A DNA stretch of 64,000 nt from Cellulophaga sp. L1A9 (GTDB lineage: Bacteria > Bacteroidota > Bacteroidia > Flavobacteriales > Flavobacteriaceae): assembly GCF_009797025.1 (NCBI RefSeq), contig NZ_CP047027.1:2294001-2358000 (forward strand), read 5' to 3'. Positions 56,940 through 64,000 of this stretch are shown piece after piece (the stretch's first letter is position 1; each line of letters begins with the position of its first letter). Made by a program: the position numbers and the translations under genes. The notes beneath the pieces were generated by a model. That model ran no database searches. It saw only the letters and a program-made list of their open reading frames with translations, and was not told where the DNA came from.

Positions 56940-59405
56940 ATGAAGAACTTTTTAGTAACGGCCCTGATTTTCGTTTTCAGTATGGGAATGGTATCAGCGC
57001 AAAAAACGGTTGATGGCACCGTAAAAGACAATTTAGGAGAACCGCTACCGGGAGTTAGTGTGTTGATAAAGAACACAACAACAGGTACTACTACAGACTT
57101 TGATGGAAATTATGCCATTGAAGTAACTGAGGGCAATGTTCTTAAATTTTCTTATATAGGATATACAAGTAAGTCTATTACAGTAGGCGCTAATAACACC
57201 TACAATATATCTTTAGCAGAAAATGCACAGGCGCTTAATGAAATTGTATTAACCTCAAGGAAAAAGGCCGAGTACGCTAAAGACATTCCTATTAGTATTA
57301 CTGCTATAGGTGGTGTTGAGCTGCAAAAAAGCGGTTCTTTTGAATTCACAGACTACGCGTCTAAAGTACCCAACCTCTCTTTTGGTAAAGGTGGGGGTGG
57401 TGGTGATCTTGCTGATGGCAGAACATCAAACTCCATTACCATTAGGGGTATCACGGGTAATGCAACAACAGCTTTTTATTTAGATGAGATTCCGTTACCA
57501 GAAACTATTGACCCTAAATTAGTAGACATCAAACAAGTTGAAGTTTTACGTGGTCCTCAAGGAACTTTATATGGCTCAAGTGCCATGGGAGGTGCATTGA
57601 AGGTACTAACAAACGAACCGAATACTAAGGGTTTTTATGCTAATGTAGGTACCGAACTGAGCACAGTAAAAGAAGGTGGAGTGAATTATGGTGGAGACGT
57701 TGTATTTAATGTACCTCTAAAAGAAAATAAAGCAGCTTTAAGATTGGTAGGGTTTTACAATTTAAAGAGCGGTATATTCGATAAGACACCTAATAACTAT
57801 ACTCCTTTGAATGGTAATCATCCAGTACTAACTGACGTAAAGGAAGATGTTGATGAGGAAAGAAGTTATGGTTTTCATGCGAGTTTAAAGTTTACTCCGA
57901 ATGAAAAATGGACTATTCTTCCAAAATTAATCTATCAGAAAACAGAAGCTGACGGTTATAACCTTGCCGATATTCAGCCAGGGAATTTTACTGCTATTAG
58001 GTCTGCCGATATCGATGAGGATTTTGAGGATTCCTTTACCTCTACATCGCTTACCATTAAGCACGACACAGGAAAAGGTGAGTTTGTTTCAGCAACATCT
58101 TATTTTGATAGATTTTTTAGTGAGACCGAAGATATTACAGAATTTTTCAACTTTGCTTTCGAGATTGATGGAGATGACCTGTCTTATCCTGTAGCCATAA
58201 AAAGAGATGGTGACTACAATAAGTTTATTCAGGAATTACGTTATATTTCTGATACGGAGTCTAAAGTTAATTTTGCTGCTGGTGTGTTTTACGCGAATGA
58301 GACCCTTGATGAGATAAGTATAAGCGAATCTCCTGGCTTAGGTCAGTTTATTGAAGCCGCCGAGGAGGGTGATACATCGTTAGATGATATTTATCGTACT
58401 GAAAATAAATCTACTATAACCGAAATTGCCATATTCTCTGAATTGTACATAGACTTAACAGATAAATTAATAGGTACGTTAGGCGTGCGTTATTTTGATG
58501 CAAAAAGTGAGAGAGAGCGAACCGCATTTCCTTCCTTGGTATCAAATTATGAGCTTTTAGATGGTGAATTGCCAGACATAAATAACGATGGTTTTAATCC
58601 AAAATTTGGGTTGAGCTATAAAATCGATGATAATAACTTAATTTATACCACAGTATCAAAAGGGTTTAGAATTGGCGGTGTGAATGCTAATTTGCCCTCA
58701 TTTAGTGTTGATGAGGCTATTGAACTTTTTGGTACAACCGAAGTTCCGCAAACCTATAAGTCAGATAACTTATGGAGTTATGAACTAGGGGGTAAATTAG
58801 CCTCAAAGAACAGAAAGTTCGTATTGAATACCGCAGTATTCTATAACAACTGGAACGACTTGCAGCTTAGAAGTCTATTACCAGCATCAGGATACAGTTT
58901 CCTTACCAATGTAGGTGCTGCTAGAAGTGCAGGCTTTGAGTTCGATGCAACTGTATATCCGACAAAAGGACTTTCATTGGGTGCCAGTTTTGGTTATATA
59001 GATTCTAAAATAACAGATTTGGGTGAAAATGAAATTTTTAGTCAAGCTGAAGAAGGAGCCGAAATTTTACTAGTACCCTCTGTAACAGCAGCTGGTAATG
59101 CTGAATACTCTTGGGATGCATTTGGAGGCAATATGTTTATAAGAGCTGATATTCAACATTCAGGCGAGCGTTTTAGTAGTTTTGATAGAACGCCTGAACG
59201 TACCTTGGGTGCATACACAATCGTCAATTCCAGACTAGGTTTGCAATTAAACAAAGCAGATATATCACTGTTTGTCAATAACTTAACCAATGAAAATGCT
59301 AACTTTGGCGATGTTATTTCCTTAGGTGCTGAAGTACCTGGTCGAGTTCGTTATGCACAGAGTAGACCAATCACAATTGGCACCTCTTTTAGGGTTAAAT
59401 TTTGA
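56940..59405 (+). CDS. TonB-dependent outer-membrane receptor
   Basis: An 821-residue receptor. A signal peptide (MKNFLVTALIFVFSMGMVSAQ) is followed by a CarboxypepD_reg-like domain (residues 22-105, VKDNLGEPLPGVSVLIKNT), a plug domain (about 115-225, with QVEVLRGPQGTLYGSSAMGGALK) and a beta-barrel ending in aromatic FRVKF. No SusD-like lipoprotein is beside it, so it is not a SusC-type pair. Being embedded between paaK and the amine oxidase, it may import an aromatic amine, a related compound or a copper complex. Confidence 0.9.
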   Translation: MKNFLVTALIFVFSMGMVSAQKTVDGTVKDNLGEPLPGVSVLIKNTTTGTTTDFDGNYAIEVTEGNVLKFSYIGYTSKSITVGANNTYNISLAENAQALNEIVLTSRKKAEYAKDIPISITAIGGVELQKSGSFEFTDYASKVPNLSFGKGGGGGDLADGRTSNSITIRGITGNATTAFYLDEIPLPETIDPKLVDIKQVEVLRGPQGTLYGSSAMGGALKVLTNEPNTKGFYANVGTELSTVKEGGVNYGGDVVFNVPLKENKAALRLVGFYNLKSGIFDKTPNNYTPLNGNHPVLTDVKEDVDEERSYGFHASLKFTPNEKWTILPKLIYQKTEADGYNLADIQPGNFTAIRSADIDEDFEDSFTSTSLTIKHDTGKGEFVSATSYFDRFFSETEDITEFFNFAFEIDGDDLSYPVAIKRDGDYNKFIQELRYISDTESKVNFAAGVFYANETLDEISISESPGLGQFIEAAEEGDTSLDDIYRTENKSTITEIAIFSELYIDLTDKLIGTLGVRYFDAKSERERTAFPSLVSNYELLDGELPDINNDGFNPKFGLSYKIDDNNLIYTTVSKGFRIGGVNANLPSFSVDEAIELFGTTEVPQTYKSDNLWSYELGGKLASKNRKFVLNTAVFYNNWNDLQLRSLLPASGYSFLTNVGAARSAGFEFDATVYPTKGLSLGASFGYIDSKITDLGENEIFSQAEEGAEILLVPSVTAAGNAEYSWDAFGGNMFIRADIQHSGERFSSFDRTPERTLGAYTIVNSRLGLQLNKADISLFVNNLTNENANFGDVISLGAEVPGRVRYAQSRPITIGTSFRVKF

Positions 59406-59440
59406 TAGTTAATTATTACTAACCATTAAGTTTAAGTGTC

Positions 59441-59474
59441 AATCACATCCGTCAATTTTGATGGATGTGATTTT
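59441..59474 (+). terminator. Hairpin terminator after the TonB receptor gene
   Basis: A 15-bp stem with one G-T pair: AATCACATCCGTCAA (59441-59455) with TTGATGGATGTGATT (59458-59472), followed by TTT. It could weaken read-through into the amine oxidase gene, which would then need its own promoter. Confidence 0.7.
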
Positions 59475-59490
59475 CTAAATAATACATAGC

Positions 59491-61461
59491 ATGAAAAAAA
59501 CAATCTTACCATTTCTATTTTTGTTCACTTTAATAGGGTGCGAACAAGAAAATAATGAAGCGATAAAAACTTCTACAGATACGACTACTACTGCAAAGAT
59601 AGTGCAACACCCCCTTGATGCACTCACCGAAGCTGAAATCTTAGAAGTCAAGGAGATTTTAATGACTTCAAAGAAAATTTCAGAAACCACTCGATTTCCT
59701 GAAATAACTCTGTTAGAGCCTTCTAAAGAATCAGTTTATGCTTGGGGTCGTGGTAATGATATAACCAGAAAAGCTGCATTGATTATAAGAGATGATAAAA
59801 AAACATATGAAGCTATTGTTGATATTTCTAAAGAAGAGGTTCTGCAATGGGAAGAAATTAAAGATGTTCAACCTTCTTTAATGCTCGAAGAATGGATGCA
59901 AGCCGGAGAAATATGGAAGACTGACAAACGTGTAACAGACGCTTTAAAAGAGCGTGGTTATAAGATTGAAGATGTTGCTGGAGCACCTTTAACTACAGGT
60001 TTTTTTGGCACAGAAACTAGAGATCAAAGACTGTTAAAAGTTTGGTTGTTAGATATAAAGGACATTAAAAGGAATTTATTCGCAAAACCAATTAACGGCA
60101 TCACTCCCGTAGTTGATATCAACAAAGGTGAAGTCATTGATGTACTTATCGATGATAATGTTGGTCGAAATGATACAACTTATGACTATGATGAAGCCTC
60201 GGTCAATGCGTATAAATTAAAACCCGTAACCTTAAATTCACCAGAAGGTGATAATTTTTCATTTACGGATGATGGAAAAATTACTTGGGATAAATGGAAA
60301 TTTCATTTGAGAATGGATAAACGATTTGGGGCGGTAGTTTCTCTTGCAGAATTTGATGGGCAATCTGTAGCCTATCAAATATCCGCCAACGAGATGTTCG
60401 TCCCTTATCAAGATGCTTCGGAAGATTGGAAATATCGCTCTTACATGGATATAGGTGAATATGGCTTTGGCTTGTTGTCTTCCGCATTACAGGAAGGAAC
60501 GGATGTGCCAGATAATGCCACATTACTGAATGCTGTTATCCCTATGGATGATGGTACACCCTTGCTGTATGAAAAGATTATAGGCATTTTTGAACGGAAC
60601 ACGGGTAGACCATTATGGAGGCATGCTGAATTTTTAAATGAGACTCATGAAAGTAGGGCGGAAATAGAATTAGTTGTGCGTACCATTCCTGTTGTAGGAA
60701 ACTATGATTATGTGGTGGACTATGTTTTTAGCTCAAAGGGAATATTAAACATTGAGGTTGGTGCAACCGGTATGGATGCTGTTAAGGCAGCCAAAGCGAA
60801 AACAATGAGTGACCCGACTGCGATGTCCGAAACAAGAGTGGGTAATCTTGTAGCACCGAATCTAATCGGAGTGTACCATGACCATTTTTTATCCTTCAGA
60901 ATTGATTTGGATGTTGATGGCATTCAAAATTCTTTTGCTACCGATGAAATTGTTCCTGTAAAATACCCTAATAACACTCGAAAAAGTGGTTGGGAAGTTG
61001 TAGAGCATCCAGAATTAAAAGAAGGAGCCATTACAGAAAACAAAGAAGGTCATGATGGTTTCTGGAAAGTGGTAAATAAAAATTCGAAAAACAGTCTGGG
61101 TCAACATAAAAGCTATCAGATTTTAGGGCATAGCTATCTTTCGGTTCTAGACGATGAAGACTATCCGCAGAAAAGGGCAGCTTGGTCTAAACAGCAATTA
61201 TGGGTAACTCCCTATGATAAATCTGAACTATATCCGTCCGGTAAATACCCTAATCAAAGTGATGGTTCTGATGGTATTTTAAAGTGGATAGCGCAAGATA
61301 GGTCTATTGATAATACCGATATTGTTTGTTGGTACACCATGGGCTTTCATCATATTACCTTGCCTGAAGATTGGCCGGTCTTGCCTACTTTTTGGCACTC
61401 GGTAACGCTAAGGCCCGCTAAGAGTTTTGACCGTAATCCCGCCATAGAAATTGGAAAGTAA
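59491..61461 (+). CDS. Copper amine oxidase (primary-amine oxidase), lipoprotein
   Basis: A 656-residue copper/topaquinone amine oxidase; it turns a primary amine into an aldehyde, releasing ammonia and hydrogen peroxide. The topaquinone precursor is Tyr405 in GNYDY. The catalytic base is Asp320 in YMDIGEYG. Copper ligands are His463 and His465 (YHDHF) and His621 (HHITLPEDWP). A lipobox (TLIGC, Cys at about 17) shows export and membrane anchoring. By context (aldehyde dehydrogenase, PaaK) the substrate is probably phenethylamine, as for TynA. The SCO gene overlaps its end. Confidence 0.92.
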   Translation: MKKTILPFLFLFTLIGCEQENNEAIKTSTDTTTTAKIVQHPLDALTEAEILEVKEILMTSKKISETTRFPEITLLEPSKESVYAWGRGNDITRKAALIIRDDKKTYEAIVDISKEEVLQWEEIKDVQPSLMLEEWMQAGEIWKTDKRVTDALKERGYKIEDVAGAPLTTGFFGTETRDQRLLKVWLLDIKDIKRNLFAKPINGITPVVDINKGEVIDVLIDDNVGRNDTTYDYDEASVNAYKLKPVTLNSPEGDNFSFTDDGKITWDKWKFHLRMDKRFGAVVSLAEFDGQSVAYQISANEMFVPYQDASEDWKYRSYMDIGEYGFGLLSSALQEGTDVPDNATLLNAVIPMDDGTPLLYEKIIGIFERNTGRPLWRHAEFLNETHESRAEIELVVRTIPVVGNYDYVVDYVFSSKGILNIEVGATGMDAVKAAKAKTMSDPTAMSETRVGNLVAPNLIGVYHDHFLSFRIDLDVDGIQNSFATDEIVPVKYPNNTRKSGWEVVEHPELKEGAITENKEGHDGFWKVVNKNSKNSLGQHKSYQILGHSYLSVLDDEDYPQKRAAWSKQQLWVTPYDKSELYPSGKYPNQSDGSDGILKWIAQDRSIDNTDIVCWYTMGFHHITLPEDWPVLPTFWHSVTLRPAKSFDRNPAIEIGK

Positions 61462-62092
61462 GTTTAAGTATATAATCTTTGTTAGTTTGGCTTTTGTTTG
61501 TACGAGTTGCTCTTTTTTTTCAACTCGTTCAGACAAGAGTATTGCCTTATTGGATGAACCAGAACTACCTATTTTGTCGCCAAAGGTGGCAGGGGTGTAT
61601 TTGCCTATTGACTCCTTTCAATTTACCAATCAGTATGCTGATACTATTTCACAAGAAGATGTGAAAGGTAAAGTATACGTCGCTGAATTCTTTTTTTCGA
61701 GCTGCCCATCTATTTGTCCGGTAGTTTCCAAACAATTAAAACGTGTTTTCAAAACCTATGAGATTGAATCGAATTTTATGATTCTTTCGCATACCATAGA
61801 CCCCGAACATGACACAATTTTAAAACTAAAGGATTACTATGAGAATACATTAGAAATTGAAAGTGTCTCAAACTGGCACTTGCTAACCGGAAACCGAGAT
61901 GCAATTTATAACCTAGCGAATTTTAGCTATGGCGCGGTTGTTTATAATGACGACAATAAGCTTAAGAACAACATAATGCATAGTGGCGCATTATTACTGG
62001 TAGACCGTGAAGGTTTCGTGCGAGGTATGTATGATGGAAAGGATAAAGAATCGGTTGACAGATTGATAGCCGATATTCGAAAGTTACTTTAA
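61451..62092 (+). CDS. SCO-family copper chaperone, lipoprotein
   Basis: A 213-residue SCO1/SenC protein. The copper site is CPSIC (Cys85 and Cys89) with His177 in IMHSGALLLVD, on a thioredoxin fold. A lipoprotein signal peptide ends in VCTSC (Cys about 20). No ATG is present before the signal peptide, so the start is TTG at 61451, overlapping the amine oxidase stop by 11 bp. SCO proteins usually serve cytochrome oxidase; this tight coupling suggests copper delivery to the amine oxidase (inference). Confidence 0.88.
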   Translation: MESKFKYIIFVSLAFVCTSCSFFSTRSDKSIALLDEPELPILSPKVAGVYLPIDSFQFTNQYADTISQEDVKGKVYVAEFFFSSCPSICPVVSKQLKRVFKTYEIESNFMILSHTIDPEHDTILKLKDYYENTLEIESVSNWHLLTGNRDAIYNLANFSYGAVVYNDDNKLKNNIMHSGALLLVDREGFVRGMYDGKDKESVDRLIADIRKLL

Positions 62093-62156
62093 TTCGCTAT
62101 GGGTAAATAAATAGAAATATTTAAAAATATAAAGCTTGTAATTTTGTTTTCATATT

Positions 62157-62190
62157 GGACTGTTATCTGGCTGCAACCTAATAACGGTCC
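62157..62190. repeat. Inverted repeat between convergent SCO and TetR genes
   Basis: GGACTGTTAT (62157-62166) pairs with ATAACGGTCC (62181-62190) with one G-T pair and a 14-nt loop. It could be a weak terminator, as it lies between two gene ends, but neither side has a strong T tract. Confidence 0.45.
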
Positions 62191-62212
62191 AAAAAACAAT
62201 CAATAGAGAAAA

Positions 62213-62797
62213 CTAATAATTTTCATCCACTCCACTAAATACAATATCCAATAGGGTTTTTTCTAGTTCGTCAAGACTAACATTACTAGTGTCCGCATAA
62301 ATTTCCGAGTTATAAATCCAACGAAGAGAAGAAAGAATAGCGTTCAGGGTAATTTCTATATTAGCGGTTTTGAGCTCACCTGCTTTCATACCTCCTAAAA
62401 TTACCTCTTTTAGTTTTTTCCGATAATCCAATCGAATCTTTACAAATTTAGACAGCGATGGTTCCTCTAAATGCTTCCAGTCATGTGTAATTAGCGCCGT
62501 AATATGCTGATTTTCTGTAGCGACTCTAATATGCATTTTAATAATTTCCTTGAGTTTAAAACGATAAGAATCTTCTGTACTTGTAACCTCTTGAATACCC
62601 TTATAAAACTTGTTCGCAATAGATAGCAATAAGATGCTAAGTATTTCTTGTTTCGATTTAATATGATTGTACAGACTTGGTGCTTTAACACCCAATCTTC
62701 TGGCTATGTCGTTCATGGAAGTGGCACTATAGCCCATCTCATTAAAAAGAACAGCAGCTTCTTCTACAATGATTTGTTTCTTACTTTTTCTATTCAA
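62213..62797 (-). CDS. TetR/AcrR family regulator, paralogue of the paa-linked regulator
   Basis: A 194-residue TetR-type protein; helix-turn-helix at about residues 25-50 (MNDIARRLGVKAPSLYNHIKSKQEIL). It shares the pattern KAxSLYNHIxSKQEIL and much of the following helix with the regulator at 39,692, so the two are probably duplicates that bracket the catabolic block. The start is TTG at 62797, supported by a TAAATTTG promoter box 23 bp upstream and by a stop just before it in frame. Confidence 0.83.
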   Translation of the reverse strand: MNRKSKKQIIVEEAAVLFNEMGYSATSMNDIARRLGVKAPSLYNHIKSKQEILSILLLSIANKFYKGIQEVTSTEDSYRFKLKEIIKMHIRVATENQHITALITHDWKHLEEPSLSKFVKIRLDYRKKLKEVILGGMKAGELKTANIEITLNAILSSLRWIYNSEIYADTSNVSLDELEKTLLDIVFSGVDENY

Positions 62798-62819
62798 AAT
62801 GGTTTCCGCGTTAAGGGTG

Positions 62820-62827
62820 CAAATTTA
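62820..62827 (-). promoter_or_regulatory. Promoter -7 box of the second TetR gene
   Basis: On the minus strand TAAATTTG fits TAnnTTTG and gives a leader of about 15 nt to the TTG at 62797. No -33 match at normal spacing. Confidence 0.45.
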
Positions 62828-64000
62828 CAGAAAATATTAAGCTAATACCTAATATAAAAATGCTGCAATACACTTTTTTCTATACCTTGACCAAGTAAAT
62901 ACTTTATAATTATTCCCAATTAATAAGCTAGGGTATTCTGCTATCATACTGGTAACATCTAAATAATAAATTTTATCGGTAGAAAAGCTAATGGTCCAGT
63001 TATATGAACTTTTTTCGGGACTACATTTGTCCTGATATCTTTTAAGCAGACCTATATTTACCAAACTTAACTTTACTATTATCTAGACTTTGGTAAACTT
63101 GACGCACCCTTTTAACGGATTGAAAATAAGAGTTTACCCTCAGCACATTCCCTTCCATTTCGCAGAAAAAGCTCAATTATAGGAAAAGAGCTTCACTACA
63201 ATAAGTCTTGAACACAATCCTCAATTTTGACTTTTCATTTCGTTTCTTCTTTCCGCTGCGCTGGAAAGAAACACTACACTCCCAAGTAAAAATTCAGTTT
63301 TACGTTCGTTAACCACTGTGCAAGCTTTCTACTTTCTTGCTCAAAGGTTTAAAATTTAGCTTGAGACGGACTGCATAACCATTCGCATGCTCATTTTTAT
63401 AAGCCCTTACGCAATCGAAATTTTAGATACAGTTACAGAAAAGGTAACAGCGAAGGCTCTATGGGAAGTAATTGGAATAGCTCAAAACCAACCTATATAT
63501 TAGCTAGTAATAAAGATCTTTCTGCCAGATAAATACAATCTACCATCAAAAGAAAGAAAAGGAAAACGCTCTGGATATAATAAGTAGTTGGATAAATGCC
63601 ATTTTGGCAACTAATTGACACCAAAGAGAACTATTAAATATGGCTTCGATTTTGTGGTAGTTCAATAAGAACGGGGTTAAATAAATATCATCGTTTTCTT
63701 TTGAACACTAAGGATTCATTAAAAAACAGGTATATGTCATGCTAAAAAAAGCGGTCGGATTATATTTTTTAATTCGCTTTTTAGTTTCAGGTAAAAAGTT
63801 CGAAATCCCAAAATGAAATGAAGGGATGGAGTAGCAAGAGGGTAACACGCTGGCGCGATGTTTCGTTTTGTTATTTTTCTCCATTAGCAATGAGAATAGG
63901 GGTTTCGGGAGTATTATCTCTTATGGGGATTTTAGCATTTGAGCCCGATTTTCAGAAAAAACGCTTACAGCCCAATAAAAAAGCATAAAATTTCAGAAAA
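62828..64000. other. Gene-poor tail with doubtful or broken reading frames
   Basis: About 1.2 kb with no gene I recognise. Candidates only: a minus-strand frame at 62849-63064 from a TTG (71 residues); a plus-strand frame from ATG 63387 that meets TAG at 63501 and continues open to 63587 (AIEILDTVTEKVTAK, then KYNLPSKERKGKRSGYNK); and a plus-strand frame 63818-63988 (56 residues, RVTRWRDVSFCYF onwards). None matches a family I know. The look is that of decayed mobile or accessory DNA at the edge of the island, and no copy of the tRNA-Leu 3' end was found here. Confidence 0.5.

Noticed and set aside
62849..63064. A 71-residue minus-strand frame beginning at TTG
   Set aside because: No family match, no promoter found, non-ATG start; kept only as a mention in the gene-poor tail.
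63242..63272. An imperfect stem-loop around GTTTCTTCTTTCC and GGAAAGAAAC
   Set aside because: It has a three-base bulge and no gene context, so it is too weak to call as a feature.
62093..64000. A right attachment site matching the tRNA-Leu 3' end
   Set aside because: No CTCGAGT or CCCGCCTCGAG copy was seen in this stretch by eye; the border may lie beyond the window.
1..64000. CRISPR arrays, complete insertion sequences or rRNA genes
   Set aside because: No regularly spaced repeats, transposase genes or rRNA sequence were found.

Overview
The window looks like chromosomal DNA of a marine-type Flavobacteriaceae bacterium (Bacteroidota). The evidence is AT-rich sequence, promoters of the TAnnTTTG (-7) type, no clear Shine-Dalgarno sequences, a type IX secretion (T9SS) sorting domain, an OlsF-type acyltransferase, a TonB receptor with a CarboxypepD_reg-like front end, and an IntDOT-like integrase. 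I cannot name the genus from the sequence alone.

Positions 1-38,000 are ordinary core genome. They hold mfd; a four-gene ligase-associated DNA repair operon (exonuclease, ATP-dependent ligase, Lhr-core helicase, PdeM; 12,633 down to 6,774); fbp; a GNAT gene coupled to aspartate kinase; olsF; a mixed minus-strand block (TM2, VOC, 2-hydroxyacid dehydrogenase, a SnoaL-like gene broken by a nonsense codon, a GNAT-nitrilase fusion, mgtE, rsmA, a DUF4286 gene, a TPR protein, serS, HTTM protein, ribF); a large T9SS-exported metalloprotease with a partner lipoprotein; and pth, rplY and prs.

At 38,031 there is a tRNA-Leu(CAA), followed at once by a tyrosine recombinase and then by a catabolic block running to about 62.8 kb. 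This layout is typical of an element integrated at a tRNA gene. The block is bracketed by two related TetR genes (39,692 and 62,797). It encodes the whole aerobic phenylacetate pathway (paaE-A-B-C-D-G-H-I-J-Z-F-Y plus paaK) and a feeding module: TonB receptor, copper amine oxidase, SCO-type copper chaperone and aldehyde dehydrogenase, with an AraC regulator divergent from the dehydrogenase gene. A pckA gene lies in the same block. Read together, the genes would turn an arylalkylamine such as phenethylamine into phenylacetaldehyde, phenylacetate, phenylacetyl-CoA, and finally acetyl-CoA and succinyl-CoA, with PEP carboxykinase opening the way to gluconeogenesis. A palindrome sits at the paa promoter, and phased direct repeats lie in the AraC/aldehyde dehydrogenase interval.

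The last 1.2 kb (62,798-64,000) is gene-poor, with small broken or doubtful reading frames. No second tRNA-Leu end was seen, so the right border of the putative island is probably outside the window.

The least ordinary items are the PaaZ protein with an extra C-terminal DinB-like domain, the SCO protein translationally overlapped with the copper amine oxidase, a 43-bp perfect-arm inverted repeat before the integrase, and the TGG-to-TGA break in the SnoaL-like gene.
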